Assembly (NCBI GenBank): GCA_943787175.1
Contig: CALSLK010000014.1
Span: forward strand, 80,131 to 144,130
DNA: 64,000 nucleotides
Reading direction: 5' to 3'
Origin: an uncultured Alphaproteobacteria bacterium
Lineage (GTDB): Bacteria > Pseudomonadota > Alphaproteobacteria > SP197
Part shown: one piece after another, positions 12,134 through 20,988 of the stretch
How the letters are laid out: each line of letters starts with the position of its first letter
How positions within the stretch are numbered: the stretch's first letter is position 1
Translations under genes and position numbers: made by a program
Notes under the pieces: generated by a model
Database searches by the model: none
Seen by the model: the letters and a program-made list of their open reading frames with translations, nothing else
Told to the model about the DNA's origin: nothing

Positions 12134-13597
12134 TTATTCGCCCAACTGCACCGCAAGGAACTGAGCATCGCCATTGCGTTCGACACGCACGACGATGGAG
12201 CGGGATTCCCGCTCACGTGCAGCCTCGACCTGTTCGGCCATGGCCTCGATCGAAGCGACCTCTTCCTTGCCGACTTCCAGCACCAGGTCACCGGGCAGGA
12301 TACCTGCTCGCATGGCCGGGCTGCCTGGCTCCAGGTCTGTCACGATCAGACCCTGCACATTGGGGTCCAGGCCCATCTGCTGGGCAAGCTCCGGCGTGGC
12401 CGGGCGAACGATCATGCCAAGCACGTTGTTGGAGACAGCCTTCTGCTTGTCATCATCGTCATCGCTCTGGCCGGGGTCCGAACCGGATGCCAGCTGCTGC
12501 TCGAACTCTTCAAGCTCGCCCAACACCACGTCAAAGGACATTTCCTCACCATTGCGGATGACAATGACTTCAGCAGCACGGCCGACCTCGGTGTCGGCAA
12601 CGGCGCGCGGAAGCTCGCGCATTTCGGTGATTTCGGTGCCATTGAAGCTGACGATGACATCGCCGGCTTCCAGCCCTGCGCCTTCTGCAGGACCATCGGG
12701 CGTCACGCTGGCGACCAACGCACCACCATCACCGGGAAGACCAAAGGCTTCGGCAATCTCGGGCGTTATCGACTGGATACGCACACCCAGCCAACCGCGG
12801 CGGGTGCGGCCAAATTCCTTCAGCTGATCAACGACGCGCGAGACCAGATTGGACGGCACCGCAAAACCGATGCCCACTGAACCACCCGAAGGCGAATAGA
12901 TCGCCGTGTTCACGCCCACAACTCCGCCGTCCATGTTGAACAGCGGGCCGCCGGAATTGCCGCGGTTGATCGGCGCATCGGTCTGCAGGAAGTCGTCATA
13001 AGGGCCCGAACGGATATCGCGTTGGCGGGCTGAAATGATACCGGCAGTAACTGAACTGCCAAAACCAAAGGGGTTGCCGATCGCAAGAACCCAGTCACCG
13101 ACGCGCACGACATCGGAATCGCCAAAGGCGACAAACGGCAGCTGATGGTCAACTTCGACCTTCAGCAGGGCAATGTCGGTCTTGGGGTCGGTGCCGACCA
13201 GCGTGGCTTCCAGTTCGGTGCCGTCATCCAGGATCACGACAATCTTGTCGGCTTCCTCGATCACGTGGTTGTTGGTGACGACGTAACCCTCGGCATCGAC
13301 AATGAATCCCGAACCCAGTGAAACCGGCATGCTTTCCTGAGGCACATCACCGCCGTAACGATCAAAGAACTCCTGGAAGAACTCATCGAACGGCGTGCCA
13401 TCGGGAACACCCGGCAGACCATCACCCGATCCAGACACAAAGGTCTCAGTCGAGATCGAAACCACAGCGGGTGTCAGCTCCTCTGCCAGGTCTGCAAAGC
13501 TCTCGGGGGCGCCACGCGCCTCGGCCAGGTTTGGTGCCACGGCAAGCGGCATCAGGATCAGGGCCAGAAAGAATCCGAGAACACGCTGGGTCATCAC
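12134..13597 (-). CDS. degP: DegP/HtrA-family periplasmic serine protease (Do family)
   Basis: Periplasmic ATP-independent protease/chaperone that removes misfolded envelope proteins. It has 487 residues: signal peptide (about 1-27, ending NLAEARG), trypsin-like domain with catalytic His in VTNNHVIEEAD, Asp in KTDIALLKV and Ser in GNSGGPLFN, then two PDZ domains (about 280-365 and 395-480). An acidic linker DDDDDK separates the PDZ domains. Last gene of hflK-hflC-DUF2065-degP, an order common in alphaproteobacteria that puts FtsH regulators and DegP under shared control. Could equally be named degQ/mucD; the sequence does not decide. Confidence 0.93.
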   Translation of the reverse strand: MMTQRVLGFFLALILMPLAVAPNLAEARGAPESFADLAEELTPAVVSISTETFVSGSGDGLPGVPDGTPFDEFFQEFFDRYGGDVPQESMPVSLGSGFIVDAEGYVVTNNHVIEEADKIVVILDDGTELEATLVGTDPKTDIALLKVEVDHQLPFVAFGDSDVVRVGDWVLAIGNPFGFGSSVTAGIISARQRDIRSGPYDDFLQTDAPINRGNSGGPLFNMDGGVVGVNTAIYSPSGGSVGIGFAVPSNLVSRVVDQLKEFGRTRRGWLGVRIQSITPEIAEAFGLPGDGGALVASVTPDGPAEGAGLEAGDVIVSFNGTEITEMRELPRAVADTEVGRAAEVIVIRNGEEMSFDVVLGELEEFEQQLASGSDPGQSDDDDDKQKAVSNNVLGMIVRPATPELAQQMGLDPNVQGLIVTDLEPGSPAMRAGILPGDLVLEVGKEEVASIEAMAEQVEAARERESRSIVVRVERNGDAQFLAVQLGE

Positions 13598-13645
13598 ATT
13601 GGGTCCTTTGTTACCGTCACAACATCATCACAAGGCTTCTATACG

Positions 13646-13831
13646 TCAGCCACGTATCAGCCAGACCAGCAAGACGCCGGTCAGGGCCACCGTCAATCCC
13701 GTCAGCCGCAAGACCGACACCGGTTGTGCCAGCATATGCAGCATGGCCTTCTTCATACCCTGTGGGAACAGAGCATAGGCAACACCTTCGATAAACAAAG
13801 CGATAGCGACGGCCGTGAACAAATCTGTCAT
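13646..13831 (-). CDS. DUF2065 (YjeT-like) small membrane protein
   Basis: A 61-residue protein with two hydrophobic helices (about 3-22 and 40-59) separated by FPQGMKKAMLHMLAQP, the conserved core of DUF2065. No biochemical role is established. It lies between hflC and degP, where this family is regularly found, which suggests a link to membrane-protein quality control. Short, but frame, start and position are all consistent with a real gene. Confidence 0.88.
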   Translation of the reverse strand: MTDLFTAVAIALFIEGVAYALFPQGMKKAMLHMLAQPVSVLRLTGLTVALTGVLLVWLIRG

Positions 13832-13880
13832 GGCCAGTCGCTATCGTTTGTAAGCCAGCCGGTAATCCGCAAACCCTGCC

Positions 13881-14783
13881 TCAGGGAGCGGCCCGGTCTG
13901 CGTCAGCTTCACCGCCTACGCCCAAACCCTCGAAACTGTTGAGGAAGCGCAGGAAGTCGCCATCAGGTGACATGACCATGGTGGTGTCGTCAGCGTTCAG
14001 AGCGCCACGATAAGCCTGCATGGTCCGATAGAACGTGAAGAACTCGACATCCTGGCCGAACGCATCGGCAAAGATGCGGACAACCTCACCATCGCCCTCA
14101 CCACGAAGGATCTCGGACGTACGCTGAGCCTGCGAGAGCAGCACGGTCCTGGTACGATCCGCCTCAGCGCGAATACGCAGGGACTGTTCTTCACCCTCGG
14201 CTCGGATCTCGCTCGCCTCACGTTCACGTTCGGTCTGCATCCGGCGGAAAATAGCCTCGCTGTTTTCCTTGGGCAGATCGGTACGTTTGATGCGCACATC
14301 AATGACATCAACACCAAACTGAGACGTCGCGGTCACCATATCGAGACGAATTTCGTCCATCAGTGCCTGACGTTCGCCCGACACGACATCCACCAGACTT
14401 ACCCGACCGATATTCTCGCGCAGGGTTGCGGTGAGTGCCTGCAGCATCAGAGGTTCGAAGTTCGCCACCGATACAGCTGCGTTCTTGAACTTGAGGGGAT
14501 CGACAATCCGGTAGAGCGCGAACGCATCGACCACAAGCCGCTTCTGATCGGCTGCAGTCACCTGCTCGGGCTGACCATCAACCTGAAGCACGCGCTTGTC
14601 GTAATAGACTACGTCCTGCCATGGCCATTTGAAGTTCAGCCCCGGTTCATTGACCACGCGCTTGGGATCACCGAACTGAACGACGATACCCTGATCGCGC
14701 TCGCTGATGATGAAGTAAGACATCGAGCCCACGATCAGCACAACCGCCAGAACGACAACCGCCAAAATGGTTTTCACGTTCAT
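13881..14783 (-). CDS. hflC: HflC, SPFH-domain regulator of FtsH
   Basis: Membrane-anchored SPFH/prohibitin-type protein that with HflK forms the large periplasmic cage around the FtsH protease. It has 300 residues: N-terminal transmembrane helix (about 5-26), SPFH domain (about 25-190, with ERDQGIVVQFGDPKRVVNEP), then a helical segment rich in Arg/Glu (MQTEREREASEIRAEGEE). The C-terminal domain contains FFTFYRTMQAYR. The start overlaps the hflK stop by four bases (ATGA), indicating coupled translation. Confidence 0.96.
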   Translation of the reverse strand: MNVKTILAVVVLAVVLIVGSMSYFIISERDQGIVVQFGDPKRVVNEPGLNFKWPWQDVVYYDKRVLQVDGQPEQVTAADQKRLVVDAFALYRIVDPLKFKNAAVSVANFEPLMLQALTATLRENIGRVSLVDVVSGERQALMDEIRLDMVTATSQFGVDVIDVRIKRTDLPKENSEAIFRRMQTEREREASEIRAEGEEQSLRIRAEADRTRTVLLSQAQRTSEILRGEGDGEVVRIFADAFGQDVEFFTFYRTMQAYRGALNADDTTMVMSPDGDFLRFLNSFEGLGVGGEADADRAAP

Positions 14784-15871
14784 GGTGCGTCTCCCGTGCC
14801 ACGCCGTAACTGGTCAAGCGGCAGATAAGGCACAACGCCCTGGCCACCCACCGAACCGCTGTCGAGAATGATCTTGTCCATGCCCTGCAATACGGTTTCC
14901 ATGGTCTCGAGATAGATGCGGCGACGTGTCACGTCTTCGGCGCCCACATACTCGTTGTAGACCGAGATGAAACGAGCGGCGTCACCTTCAGCCTCGTTGA
15001 TGACCTGTTCCTTGTAGGCTTCAGCCTCCTGGATCATGCGCTGGGACTCACCGCGTGCGACCGGGACGATCTGGTTCTGATAGGCCTGAGCCTCGTTGAT
15101 GGCGCGCTCCTGATCCGCGCGTGCTGCCTGCACGTCACGGAACGCATCGATCACCGCTGCAGGCGGATCAACGTTCTGGAGTTCGACCTGAGTGATCAGA
15201 ATGCCCGCGCCCAGAAGGTTAAGCTGCTCCTGGGTCAGTGCCAAGGTCTTCTGTTCAACCGCCGCACGACCTTCGGCCAGCGCAGTGGATAGGGCCGTCT
15301 GTCCAATCACCTGACGCATGGCGCTTTCGGCAACCCGTTTGGTGGTTGCCTCAGGATCGGCGACGTTGAAGAGGAATTCACCAGCATCACTGATCTTCCA
15401 CTTCACCACGAACTGCACATCGATGATGTTCTCGTCACCGGTCAGCATCAGGCTCTGATTCTGTGTCGCACCAACCGTGAACTGCTGAATCTCAGTCACC
15501 TTGGGCGTAAAGACCTCACCGATCGGGGAAGGCCAGTTGTATTTCAGGCCCGGCGTGGTCGTGTCGACCCACTTGCCAAAGACCATCACGACGCCCTGTT
15601 CGTTGGTGTCGACGCGGTAAATACCGCTCGCCATCCAGACACCGAGCAGAATAACGACAACAATCGCAATGCCGCGAATGCCGCCAAAGCCGCCGGGAAC
15701 AAAGCGTTTACCCTTGTCCTGCATGCGCCGGATCAGGTCTTCCAGATCAGGCTGTTGGCCACCGCCGCCACCGCCGCCGCCGGAAGGTCCACGACCCCAG
15801 GGGCCGCCGCCGTCTCCGTCACCGCCACCGCCGCCTTGCCAGCCACCGCCGCCTTGATTATTCCAGGCCAT
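14780..15871 (-). CDS. hflK: HflK, SPFH-domain regulator of FtsH
   Basis: Partner of HflC in the FtsH-HflKC complex. It has 363 residues: a very glycine-rich cytoplasmic N-terminus (about 1-37), LEDLIRRMQDKGKRFVPGG, a transmembrane helix near 66-83, the SPFH domain (VDTNEQGVVMVFGKWVDTT onward) and a long helical C-terminal half. First gene of the operon; the 162-base gap to the divergent mrp gene should hold its promoter. On the minus strand CTTGAA at 15949-15954 followed 13 bases later by CCCACACTT is a weak match to a heat-shock sigma-32 promoter, which would suit the operon, but I would not rely on it. Confidence 0.95.
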   Translation of the reverse strand: MAWNNQGGGGWQGGGGGDGDGGGPWGRGPSGGGGGGGGQQPDLEDLIRRMQDKGKRFVPGGFGGIRGIAIVVVILLGVWMASGIYRVDTNEQGVVMVFGKWVDTTTPGLKYNWPSPIGEVFTPKVTEIQQFTVGATQNQSLMLTGDENIIDVQFVVKWKISDAGEFLFNVADPEATTKRVAESAMRQVIGQTALSTALAEGRAAVEQKTLALTQEQLNLLGAGILITQVELQNVDPPAAVIDAFRDVQAARADQERAINEAQAYQNQIVPVARGESQRMIQEAEAYKEQVINEAEGDAARFISVYNEYVGAEDVTRRRIYLETMETVLQGMDKIILDSGSVGGQGVVPYLPLDQLRRGTGDAP

Positions 15872-16033
15872 GTTTTCCGCCTTTTATAAGCCTCACCAGA
15901 CACCACATGGATGCCGCACAGGCTTAAAGTGTGGGTTGCCGCGTCGAGTTCAAGGCTTATAAGACACACCACTCACAGCCGCAACGCGGAGCCGCAGGTT
16001 CTGCACCCACCCGATACAAATTAAGGAGCCCCC

Positions 16034-17156
16034 ATGGCGCGGGTCACCGAGGACGAAGTGCGCAATGCCCTGCAGGGCATCATCGAGCCCCAGAGCGGGA
16101 AATCCATCATGGATCTCGATATGGTTCAGGGCCTGGTGGTCAAGGACGGCAATGTTGGTTTCGTGATGGAAGTACCGGGCGAACGCGGCCAGGAGCTTGA
16201 ACCGATTCGCCAAAAGGCAGAAGGCGCCGTGAAGGCGCTTTCAGGCGTTCTGTCTGTCACGGCTGTCATGACGGCACACAAGGCAGCCGGCGCGGCAGCA
16301 CCTGCCAAGCAGCCCGGAGCAGCGCCACAATCGAAACAGGCCGGTGAAAAAGCCGGAATCGACAACATTCCAGGCATCAAACACATCGTGGCCGTTGCCA
16401 GCGGCAAGGGCGGCGTGGGCAAATCCACCACCGCCGTCAATCTGGCTCTGGCACTGGCAAGCCTGGGCCAGAAGGTCGCCCTGCTCGATGCCGATATCTA
16501 TGGTCCATCCGCACCGCGCCTGCTTGACCTGAAGGGCAAGCCGGAAACCGACGGCAAGAAACTCTGGCCAAAGGAAGCCTATGGCATCAAGGCCATGTCG
16601 ATCGGCCTTCTGATCGAAGAGGACCAGCCCATGGTCTGGCGTGGCCCCATGGTGCAAAGCGCCCTTGAGCAGATGCTGCGACAGGTCGAATGGGGCGAGA
16701 TCGATGTCATGATCATCGACATGCCGCCGGGCACCGGCGACGCCCAGCTGACCCTGACCCAGCGCGCCCCCCTGGCCGGTGCCGTCATCGTCTCGACACC
16801 CCAGGATCTTTCTCTGATTGATGCCCGCAAAGGCCTCAACATGTTCAAGAAGGTCGATGTCCCTATTCTGGGCATCATCGAGAACATGAGTTACTTCACC
16901 TGCCCACATTGCGGCGGGCGCTCGGATATTTTTGCCCATGGCGGCGCCCGCACCGAGGCAGAAACGCTCGGGCGTGCCGTTCCTGGGAGAGATCCCGCTC
17001 GACATCAAGATCCGCGAAACTTCAGACGGCGGTCACCCGATTGTCGTCAGCCACCCAGACGGGCCCCATGCCCAGAGCTACAAGGCCATCGCCGCCGCCG
17101 TACTCGAGCGTATCGAAGGCACCCAGCGCACCGCTCCCCGCATCGTCATCCAGTAA
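16034..17156 (+). CDS. mrp: Mrp/ApbC-family Fe-S cluster carrier ATPase, one frameshift
   Basis: P-loop ATPase that binds and transfers iron-sulfur clusters. It has an N-terminal MIP18/DUF59 domain (about 1-85), an Ala/Lys/Pro linker, then the ATPase with deviant Walker A SGKGGVGKST (about 119-128), LLDADIYGPS and DMPPGTGDAQLT. The cluster-binding CxxC is YFTCPHCGG near residue 290. Frame breaks at about 16970 within GGGCG; dropping one G continues into GVPFLGEIPLDIKIRE and a normal C-terminus ending RIVIQ, giving 1122 nt (373 codons plus stop). Divergent from hflK. Confidence 0.93.
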
Positions 17157-17231
17157 TCGGCCGCAAACCCAAAGGGCGAGAGCCCGTTGGAAGGCCGCGA
17201 CTGCGGTCCGCGCAACCTTGCGCGAGCCATA

Positions 17232-17249
17232 GGGAGGCGGATGCCTCCC
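17232..17249. other. Short perfect hairpin downstream of mrp
   Basis: GGGAGGC-GGAT-GCCTCCC: seven-base stem with a GGAT tetraloop, no T-run on either side. It precedes the stronger terminator at 17275-17304 and may help end mrp transcripts. Confidence 0.4.
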
Positions 17250-17274
17250 GCCCGGCGCTTGAGGGTAGAATCAA

Positions 17275-17304
17275 AAAGACCGGACTGTTGCCAGCCCGGC
17301 CTTT
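17275..17304 (-). terminator. Terminator of the DUF1036 gene, possibly bidirectional
   Basis: Eleven-base stem (17275-17285 with 17294-17304, two G-U pairs), eight-base loop. On the minus strand it is followed by TTTTT and lies about 20 bases after the DUF1036 stop. The plus strand gives only TTTG, so mrp termination here is less certain. Confidence 0.7.
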
Positions 17305-17325
17305 GAACAGATTATCGATGGATCA

Positions 17326-17724
17326 TCACGGCGTCAGATCGTGCGTCCAGTCGGAATAGTTCTGGGTATCGACTTCAAAGAAACCCGTGTTGCACTGGTC
17401 ATCACCCACGATGGTGAAGGCATTGGGCTCATGGATGCAGAAGTCAAATTCGCCCCCCCAATACGTCTTCTCATCTGCTGATTCCGCATAGATGTAATAA
17501 TAGCGGTTCGGCAGATTGCCAGCGACCAGAATGGTGCACTGTTGCGGGCGAATCTCGTACCAGCCCTCTGAAACCCAGTCATTGCCGTTGTGATAGGCAT
17601 AGGACGAATAGATCGTCTGCTTGAACTTGTTGCACAAGGTAAAGTCAGCCGACGCCGGGTTGGAGGCGGCCATCACCCCCCCCACGATCAGGGCGGCAAA
17701 CAGGAACTTCATCACAGTCTTCAT
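17326..17724 (-). CDS. DUF1036-family secreted protein
   Basis: Exported protein of unknown function. The start at ATG 17724 (MKTVMKFLFAALIVGG) is chosen because it begins a clean signal peptide and has GGGAGAA upstream; cleavage is likely after ASA near residue 26. The mature 105 residues match the DUF1036 pattern: a conserved Cys early (TLCNKFKQTIY), DWVSEGWYEIRPQQC, NRYYYIYAE, FCIHEP and the C-terminal CNTGFFEVDTQNYSDWTHDL. The four cysteines could form two disulfides in the periplasm. A longer in-frame start at 17772 would add 16 residues without family support. Confidence 0.82.
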   Translation of the reverse strand: MKTVMKFLFAALIVGGVMAASNPASADFTLCNKFKQTIYSSYAYHNGNDWVSEGWYEIRPQQCTILVAGNLPNRYYYIYAESADEKTYWGGEFDFCIHEPNAFTIVGDDQCNTGFFEVDTQNYSDWTHDLTP

Positions 17725-17816
17725 TGCAGCTTCTCCCAGCATGTCGGTCTTCTCACGTTCATTATGACTCAAAGCCTACGTTAGAGCCAAGGGGTCCATC
17801 AGATTTATGCTGGCCG

Positions 17817-18906
17817 TCACACCTTGGTTGCGGCGGCGTCGAGTGCCTCAGGTGCTACACCCAGCCTTGATCCCGCCGCCACAAATGCCTCCCAGGCAGG
17901 CCGCGCCAGCGGCACTCCTTCTGCCAGGCGCTGTGTTTTTGCCGCCCGTTCGGGCTCTCCCGCCAGCATGATGGCTTCATGGCCCTGCACCGGGGCGCTC
18001 GAGCGCACCCAATCGGTCACAGCATCAATCTCTGTTGCCATGCCGGCAAAGCCACCCAGGGATTCAGGGTCGATCAGGACCGAAAGCATGCCGTTCAGCG
18101 TCGTGTCGGCAACATGATTGCCGGGTTTGCCGACACCGCCACCGGTCAGCGCGCCGCCCAGCAGTTCACACAGCATGGCAAGACCGCCGCCCTTATGTTC
18201 CCCCATGGCCAGAAGCGCGCCGCCCGGCGTATCTGGAATCATGGTGCCGGGATCGCGCGTCGCCGATCCATCCGCAGCAATCATCGCGCCTTCGGGCAGG
18301 GGCTTCACCCTTGTCATGGGCCACGACGACCTTGCCAAAGGCGATCTTGGAGGTCGCAAAATCCAGCACGAACGGTGCGTGTTTGTCTGTCCCGGGGATG
18401 CCGGCGCAGAATGGATTGGTGCCCAGACGGCTCTGGCGTCCGCCCCAGGGTGCCACCATCGGCTCGTGGCCAATCACGTTGACGAAATGCAGCGAGACGA
18501 GCTCTGCTTCCAGACAGACTTCCGCCCAGTGGCCAATGCGGCCCAGATGGTGGCTGTTGCCCAGGGCGACCAGCGCAACGCCATGCTCGCGCGCCCGCCC
18601 GATGCCGTGTTTCATGGCCATGGCGCCGGCAAGAGCACCAAAGCCGCGATGCCCGTCAAAGCGCAGAACCGCGCCGCCATCCAGAACAAGCTCCGGCACG
18701 GCACGGGGATCAAGCCCGCCATTGGCCAGGCAATCGACGTAATAGGTCACCATCTGGATGCCGTGGCTGTCATGGCCCGACAAATTTGCCTCAACCAGCA
18801 TGTCGGCCACGGCACCAGCCGTTGCCTTGTCGGCACCACCTGTTTCAAACACCAGTGAAATCGCCTGCCGCAGGCCTTCATGGCCAAACAGCAGCATGTC
18901 GCTCAT
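17817..18906 (-). CDS. Ldh2-family malate/L-lactate (2-hydroxyacid) dehydrogenase, one frameshift
   Basis: NAD(P)-dependent dehydrogenase of the malate/L-sulfolactate/ureidoglycolate (Ldh2) superfamily, which has a fold distinct from classical LDH. Landmarks are [19 protein letters not shown] near residue 42, [14 protein letters not shown] (catalytic His), [24 protein letters not shown] and [20 protein letters not shown]. Frame is lost at about 18303 (AHDKGE then [12 protein letters not shown]) and one surplus G explains it; the repaired length is 1089 nt (362 codons plus stop). The substrate cannot be told. Its start overlaps the thyX stop by four bases, so the two are translationally coupled. 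Confidence 0.87.
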
Positions 18907-19818
18907 GGCGCGATCACGGCCTGGAGTTCATCCCACACACGTTTGGAAAGACCGCTGTTGGCGGCGTCAACCGTCTCGCCGGCCAGCATGCGTTTCATCA
19001 CGGCAATCTGGCCTGCCGTCAGGCTGGCACCACCCATGCGGTTTTCGACAAACGCGTCATAGGCCAACGGCACCCAGCGCTTGACCGTCTCCAGCATGGC
19101 TTCGGCATAGACCCGGATTTCGTATTGCGCGTGGGGATCGGCGCGCAGGCGCAGGAAGTGGAACAGGTTGTGCAGGTCCACCTTCCAGTACCACTGGGTA
19201 TAGACGTTGGCAGGCAGGTTCATCCGCGCCAGCTCTCGCGCCAGGCCCTGCTGGCCCGTCCTGGGACAGCATCGCCTCGTAATGGTCATAGGCCCGGTCC
19301 GCGTCATCGCGCAGCATGGTCGAGCACGCGCTGCGGCCTCCTCCCCCTCCAGCACGTCGCACCACGGCCCTGGTTGTTGACTTCGGACTGCGCGGCCAGG
19401 TTTTCCGGCGCGGGGATGTAGAACTCGCGGTCCAGGATCGAATAGCGGGCGGAATATTCGTTCACGTTCGCCGTGCGATGCCGGATCCACTGGCGCGCCA
19501 CGAACACGGGCAGTTTCACGTGCAACTTGATCTCGCACATCTCGAACGGGGTCGAATGCCAGTGTCGCATCAGATACCGGATCAGCCCTGCGTCGTTCTG
19601 CACCGATGCTTGGTCCCGGCCCCGTAGCTGACCCGCGCCGCCTGAACAATCGCTTCGTCATCGCCCATGTAATCGATGACCCGAACAAACCCGTGGTCAA
19701 GCACCTGCATGGGTTCATAGAGAACCTCTTCGAGTGCCGGCGACACCGCCCTGCGCGTGGCCGTGCTCTGCTCACGTTGTGCGGCAATCTCCGCAGCCTG
19801 ATCGTCTGTAATGGGCAT
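18903..19818 (-). CDS. thyX: Flavin-dependent thymidylate synthase, about four frameshifts in this sequence
   Basis: Makes dTMP from dUMP using methylene-tetrahydrofolate and FADH2, replacing ThyA. The start [13 protein letters not shown] at 19818 is favoured because the sequence upstream runs into a repeat element. Recognisable blocks are [41 protein letters not shown], the ThyX signature [14 protein letters not shown] (RHRxxSxNExSxRY with A for the usual S), [30 protein letters not shown] and a long C-terminal helix. Frame changes at about 19608, 19362, 19325 and 19260; all fragments belong to one ThyX of about 304 residues. Overlaps the Ldh2 gene start. Confidence 0.9.
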
Positions 19819-19930
19819 GCCGGTTCCGGTTGATTCACGTTGAAACCGCACCATACCCACGCCCGCCCCCACCTCCAAGCAGCGTTCACCGGCAACTCCC
19901 ACAAGGCTGTGTATGGCTGGGAAAAGGATG

Positions 19931-20114
19931 ACACGCAGAGACGCAGAGGAGGTCCTGGCCAGCAACACTGGCCTGTGCCGTGTTCCACCGCTGCAAGACA
20001 TTCGCTCAGGGATCGCAGGCGATCCCAACCAATCATTGGGCAACGGAAAATGAAACACCGCGCAGGGCTCGAAAACCCGTTCAAAACTTCTCAGCGTCTC
20101 TGCGTCTCTGCGTG
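19931..20114. repeat. Miniature inverted-repeat element with CACGCAGAGACGCAGAG ends
   Basis: The left end reads CACGCAGAGACGCAGAG (from 19932) and the right end (to 20114) is its exact 17-base complement. The right arm keeps the hexamer pattern going for another unit (GTCTCTGCG repeats). The roughly 150 bases between have no coding capacity of note. Size and structure resemble a MITE-like non-autonomous element. No clear target-site duplication is visible. Confidence 0.65.
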
Positions 20115-20139
20115 CCAACCCTTATTGCCTACCGCAACG

Positions 20140-20169
20140 TTGGCAATTCCCGATGAGAACGCCTATATG
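20140..20169 (+). promoter_or_regulatory. Likely sigma-70 promoter of ssrA
   Basis: TTGGCA at 20140-20145 and TATATG at 20164-20169, spacer 18 (17 if the -10 is read CTATAT). It would start transcription at about 20176, exactly where the first tmRNA hairpin begins. Confidence 0.6.
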
Positions 20170-20175
20170 TAGAGC

Positions 20176-20432
20176 GTTCGGTTTTCCGGACTATGACAAT
20201 AAACGCTGCTCGGAATAAGCATTGCGGACGTGGGGGCAGTACCCACCGCCTCCACCATTTACGGGGGCGAACCAGGCTCGACGTGTGTGGTAAAGGTCCA
20301 GTTTTTGTCCGGTATGATATCCACCGTTATCGGGTCTTATCTACAAACGCCAATGATAACAACGAGGCGTTCGCTGTCGCTGCATAAGCGATAAGCGCGG
20401 TCCGGAGGGCACCGGGCAACAGAAGCCCTCCA
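20176..20432 (+). ncRNA. ssrA: tmRNA, circularly permuted two-piece form
   Basis: Ribosome-rescue RNA. The acceptor piece comes first: a GTTCGG-TTTT-CCGGAC hairpin (20176-20191), a T-arm GTGGG-N7-CCCAC, and the 3' acceptor strand CGCCTCC-ACCA ending at 20257. After a five-base spacer the coding piece begins at 20263 with GGGGGCGAACCAGGCTCGAC, whose first seven bases pair with the acceptor strand. The tag frame runs from GCC 20349 to TAA 20387 and encodes ANDNNEAFAVAA, the classic alphaproteobacterial degradation tag. An H-type pseudoknot follows: 20400-20405 with 20412-20417 and 20406-20410 with 20425-20429. Permutation with processing into two RNAs is typical of alphaproteobacteria. Exact 5' and 3' ends are estimates. 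Confidence 0.93.
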
Positions 20433-20477
20433 CTGTTTCGGCTTGAAGGAGCCGCGTGAAAGAACCAAGGTCGCAGT

Positions 20478-20988
20478 ATGACGGATGTGCTTGATTACGA
20501 TCTGATGGTCGACAACGCCCTGCGCGGCGTGATGGTAAGTGCCATCGAACTGGTCACGCGTGAAGGTCTGCCGGGCGAACACCATTTCTACATCACGTTC
20601 CGCACCGACCATCCCCGCGCCCGTGTCGGTAACGATCTCAAGGCCAAGTATCCCGAAGAGATCACCGTGGTCATGCAGCACCAGTTCTGGGATCTCACGA
20701 TCGACGACAAGGGTTTCACCCTGGGCCTGTCCTTCAACCAGGTACCCCAGGACGCTCTACATTCCCTTTGCCGCCGTGACCTCCTTTGTCGATCCCAGCG
20801 TCAAGTTCGGCCTTCAGTTCCGGCCCCAGGCCGCCAACGATGCCGACGACGATGATGATATCGACACCGGCGGCGGTGCCCTGGTGGAAAGCAGCGATAC
20901 GCCCCACCAGATCCAGCCCACCGACGGCGAGGCCCCCGACGCCGATTCCGACAACGTCGTTGCCCTCGACCACTTTCGCAAAAAGTAG
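20478..20988 (+). CDS. sspB: SspB, ClpXP adaptor for ssrA-tagged proteins, one frameshift
   Basis: Adaptor that binds the tmRNA-encoded tag and delivers tagged proteins to ClpXP. From ATG 20478 the alpha-type SspB fold reads MTDVLDYDLMVDNALRGVM, FYITFRTDHPRARV, YPEEITVVMQHQFWDL, LGLSFNQVP and, after the frameshift, TLYIPFAAVTSFVDPSVKFG. The frame break at about 20746 is one extra C in a CCCC run; repaired length is 510 nt (169 codons plus stop). The C-terminal tail is acidic and disordered, ending VVALDHFRKK, which fits the ClpX-binding tail of this family. It begins about 45 bases after the tmRNA, with no terminator in between. Confidence 0.93.

Larger units (their letters stand above)
19819..20175. 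other. Intergenic region between thyX and ssrA
   Basis: About 357 bases without a gene. It contains an inverted-repeat element (19931-20114) and then the ssrA promoter (20140-20169). A minus-strand reading frame runs from the element into thyX (beginning near 20118), but its N-terminal part is encoded by the repeat and has no relation to ThyX. Confidence 0.6.

Noticed and set aside
15928..15957. Heat-shock (sigma-32) promoter of the hflK operon
   Set aside because: CTTGAA is good, but the -10 part matches the consensus too poorly to list as a feature.
19855..20118. N-terminal extension of thyX or separate small gene
   Set aside because: The reading frame is generated by the CACGCAGAGACGC repeat element and bears no ThyX similarity.
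20193..20387. 64-codon protein ending in ANDNNEAFAVAA
   Set aside because: This is the tag-coding frame of tmRNA; only the last 12 codons are translated, after ribosome switching.
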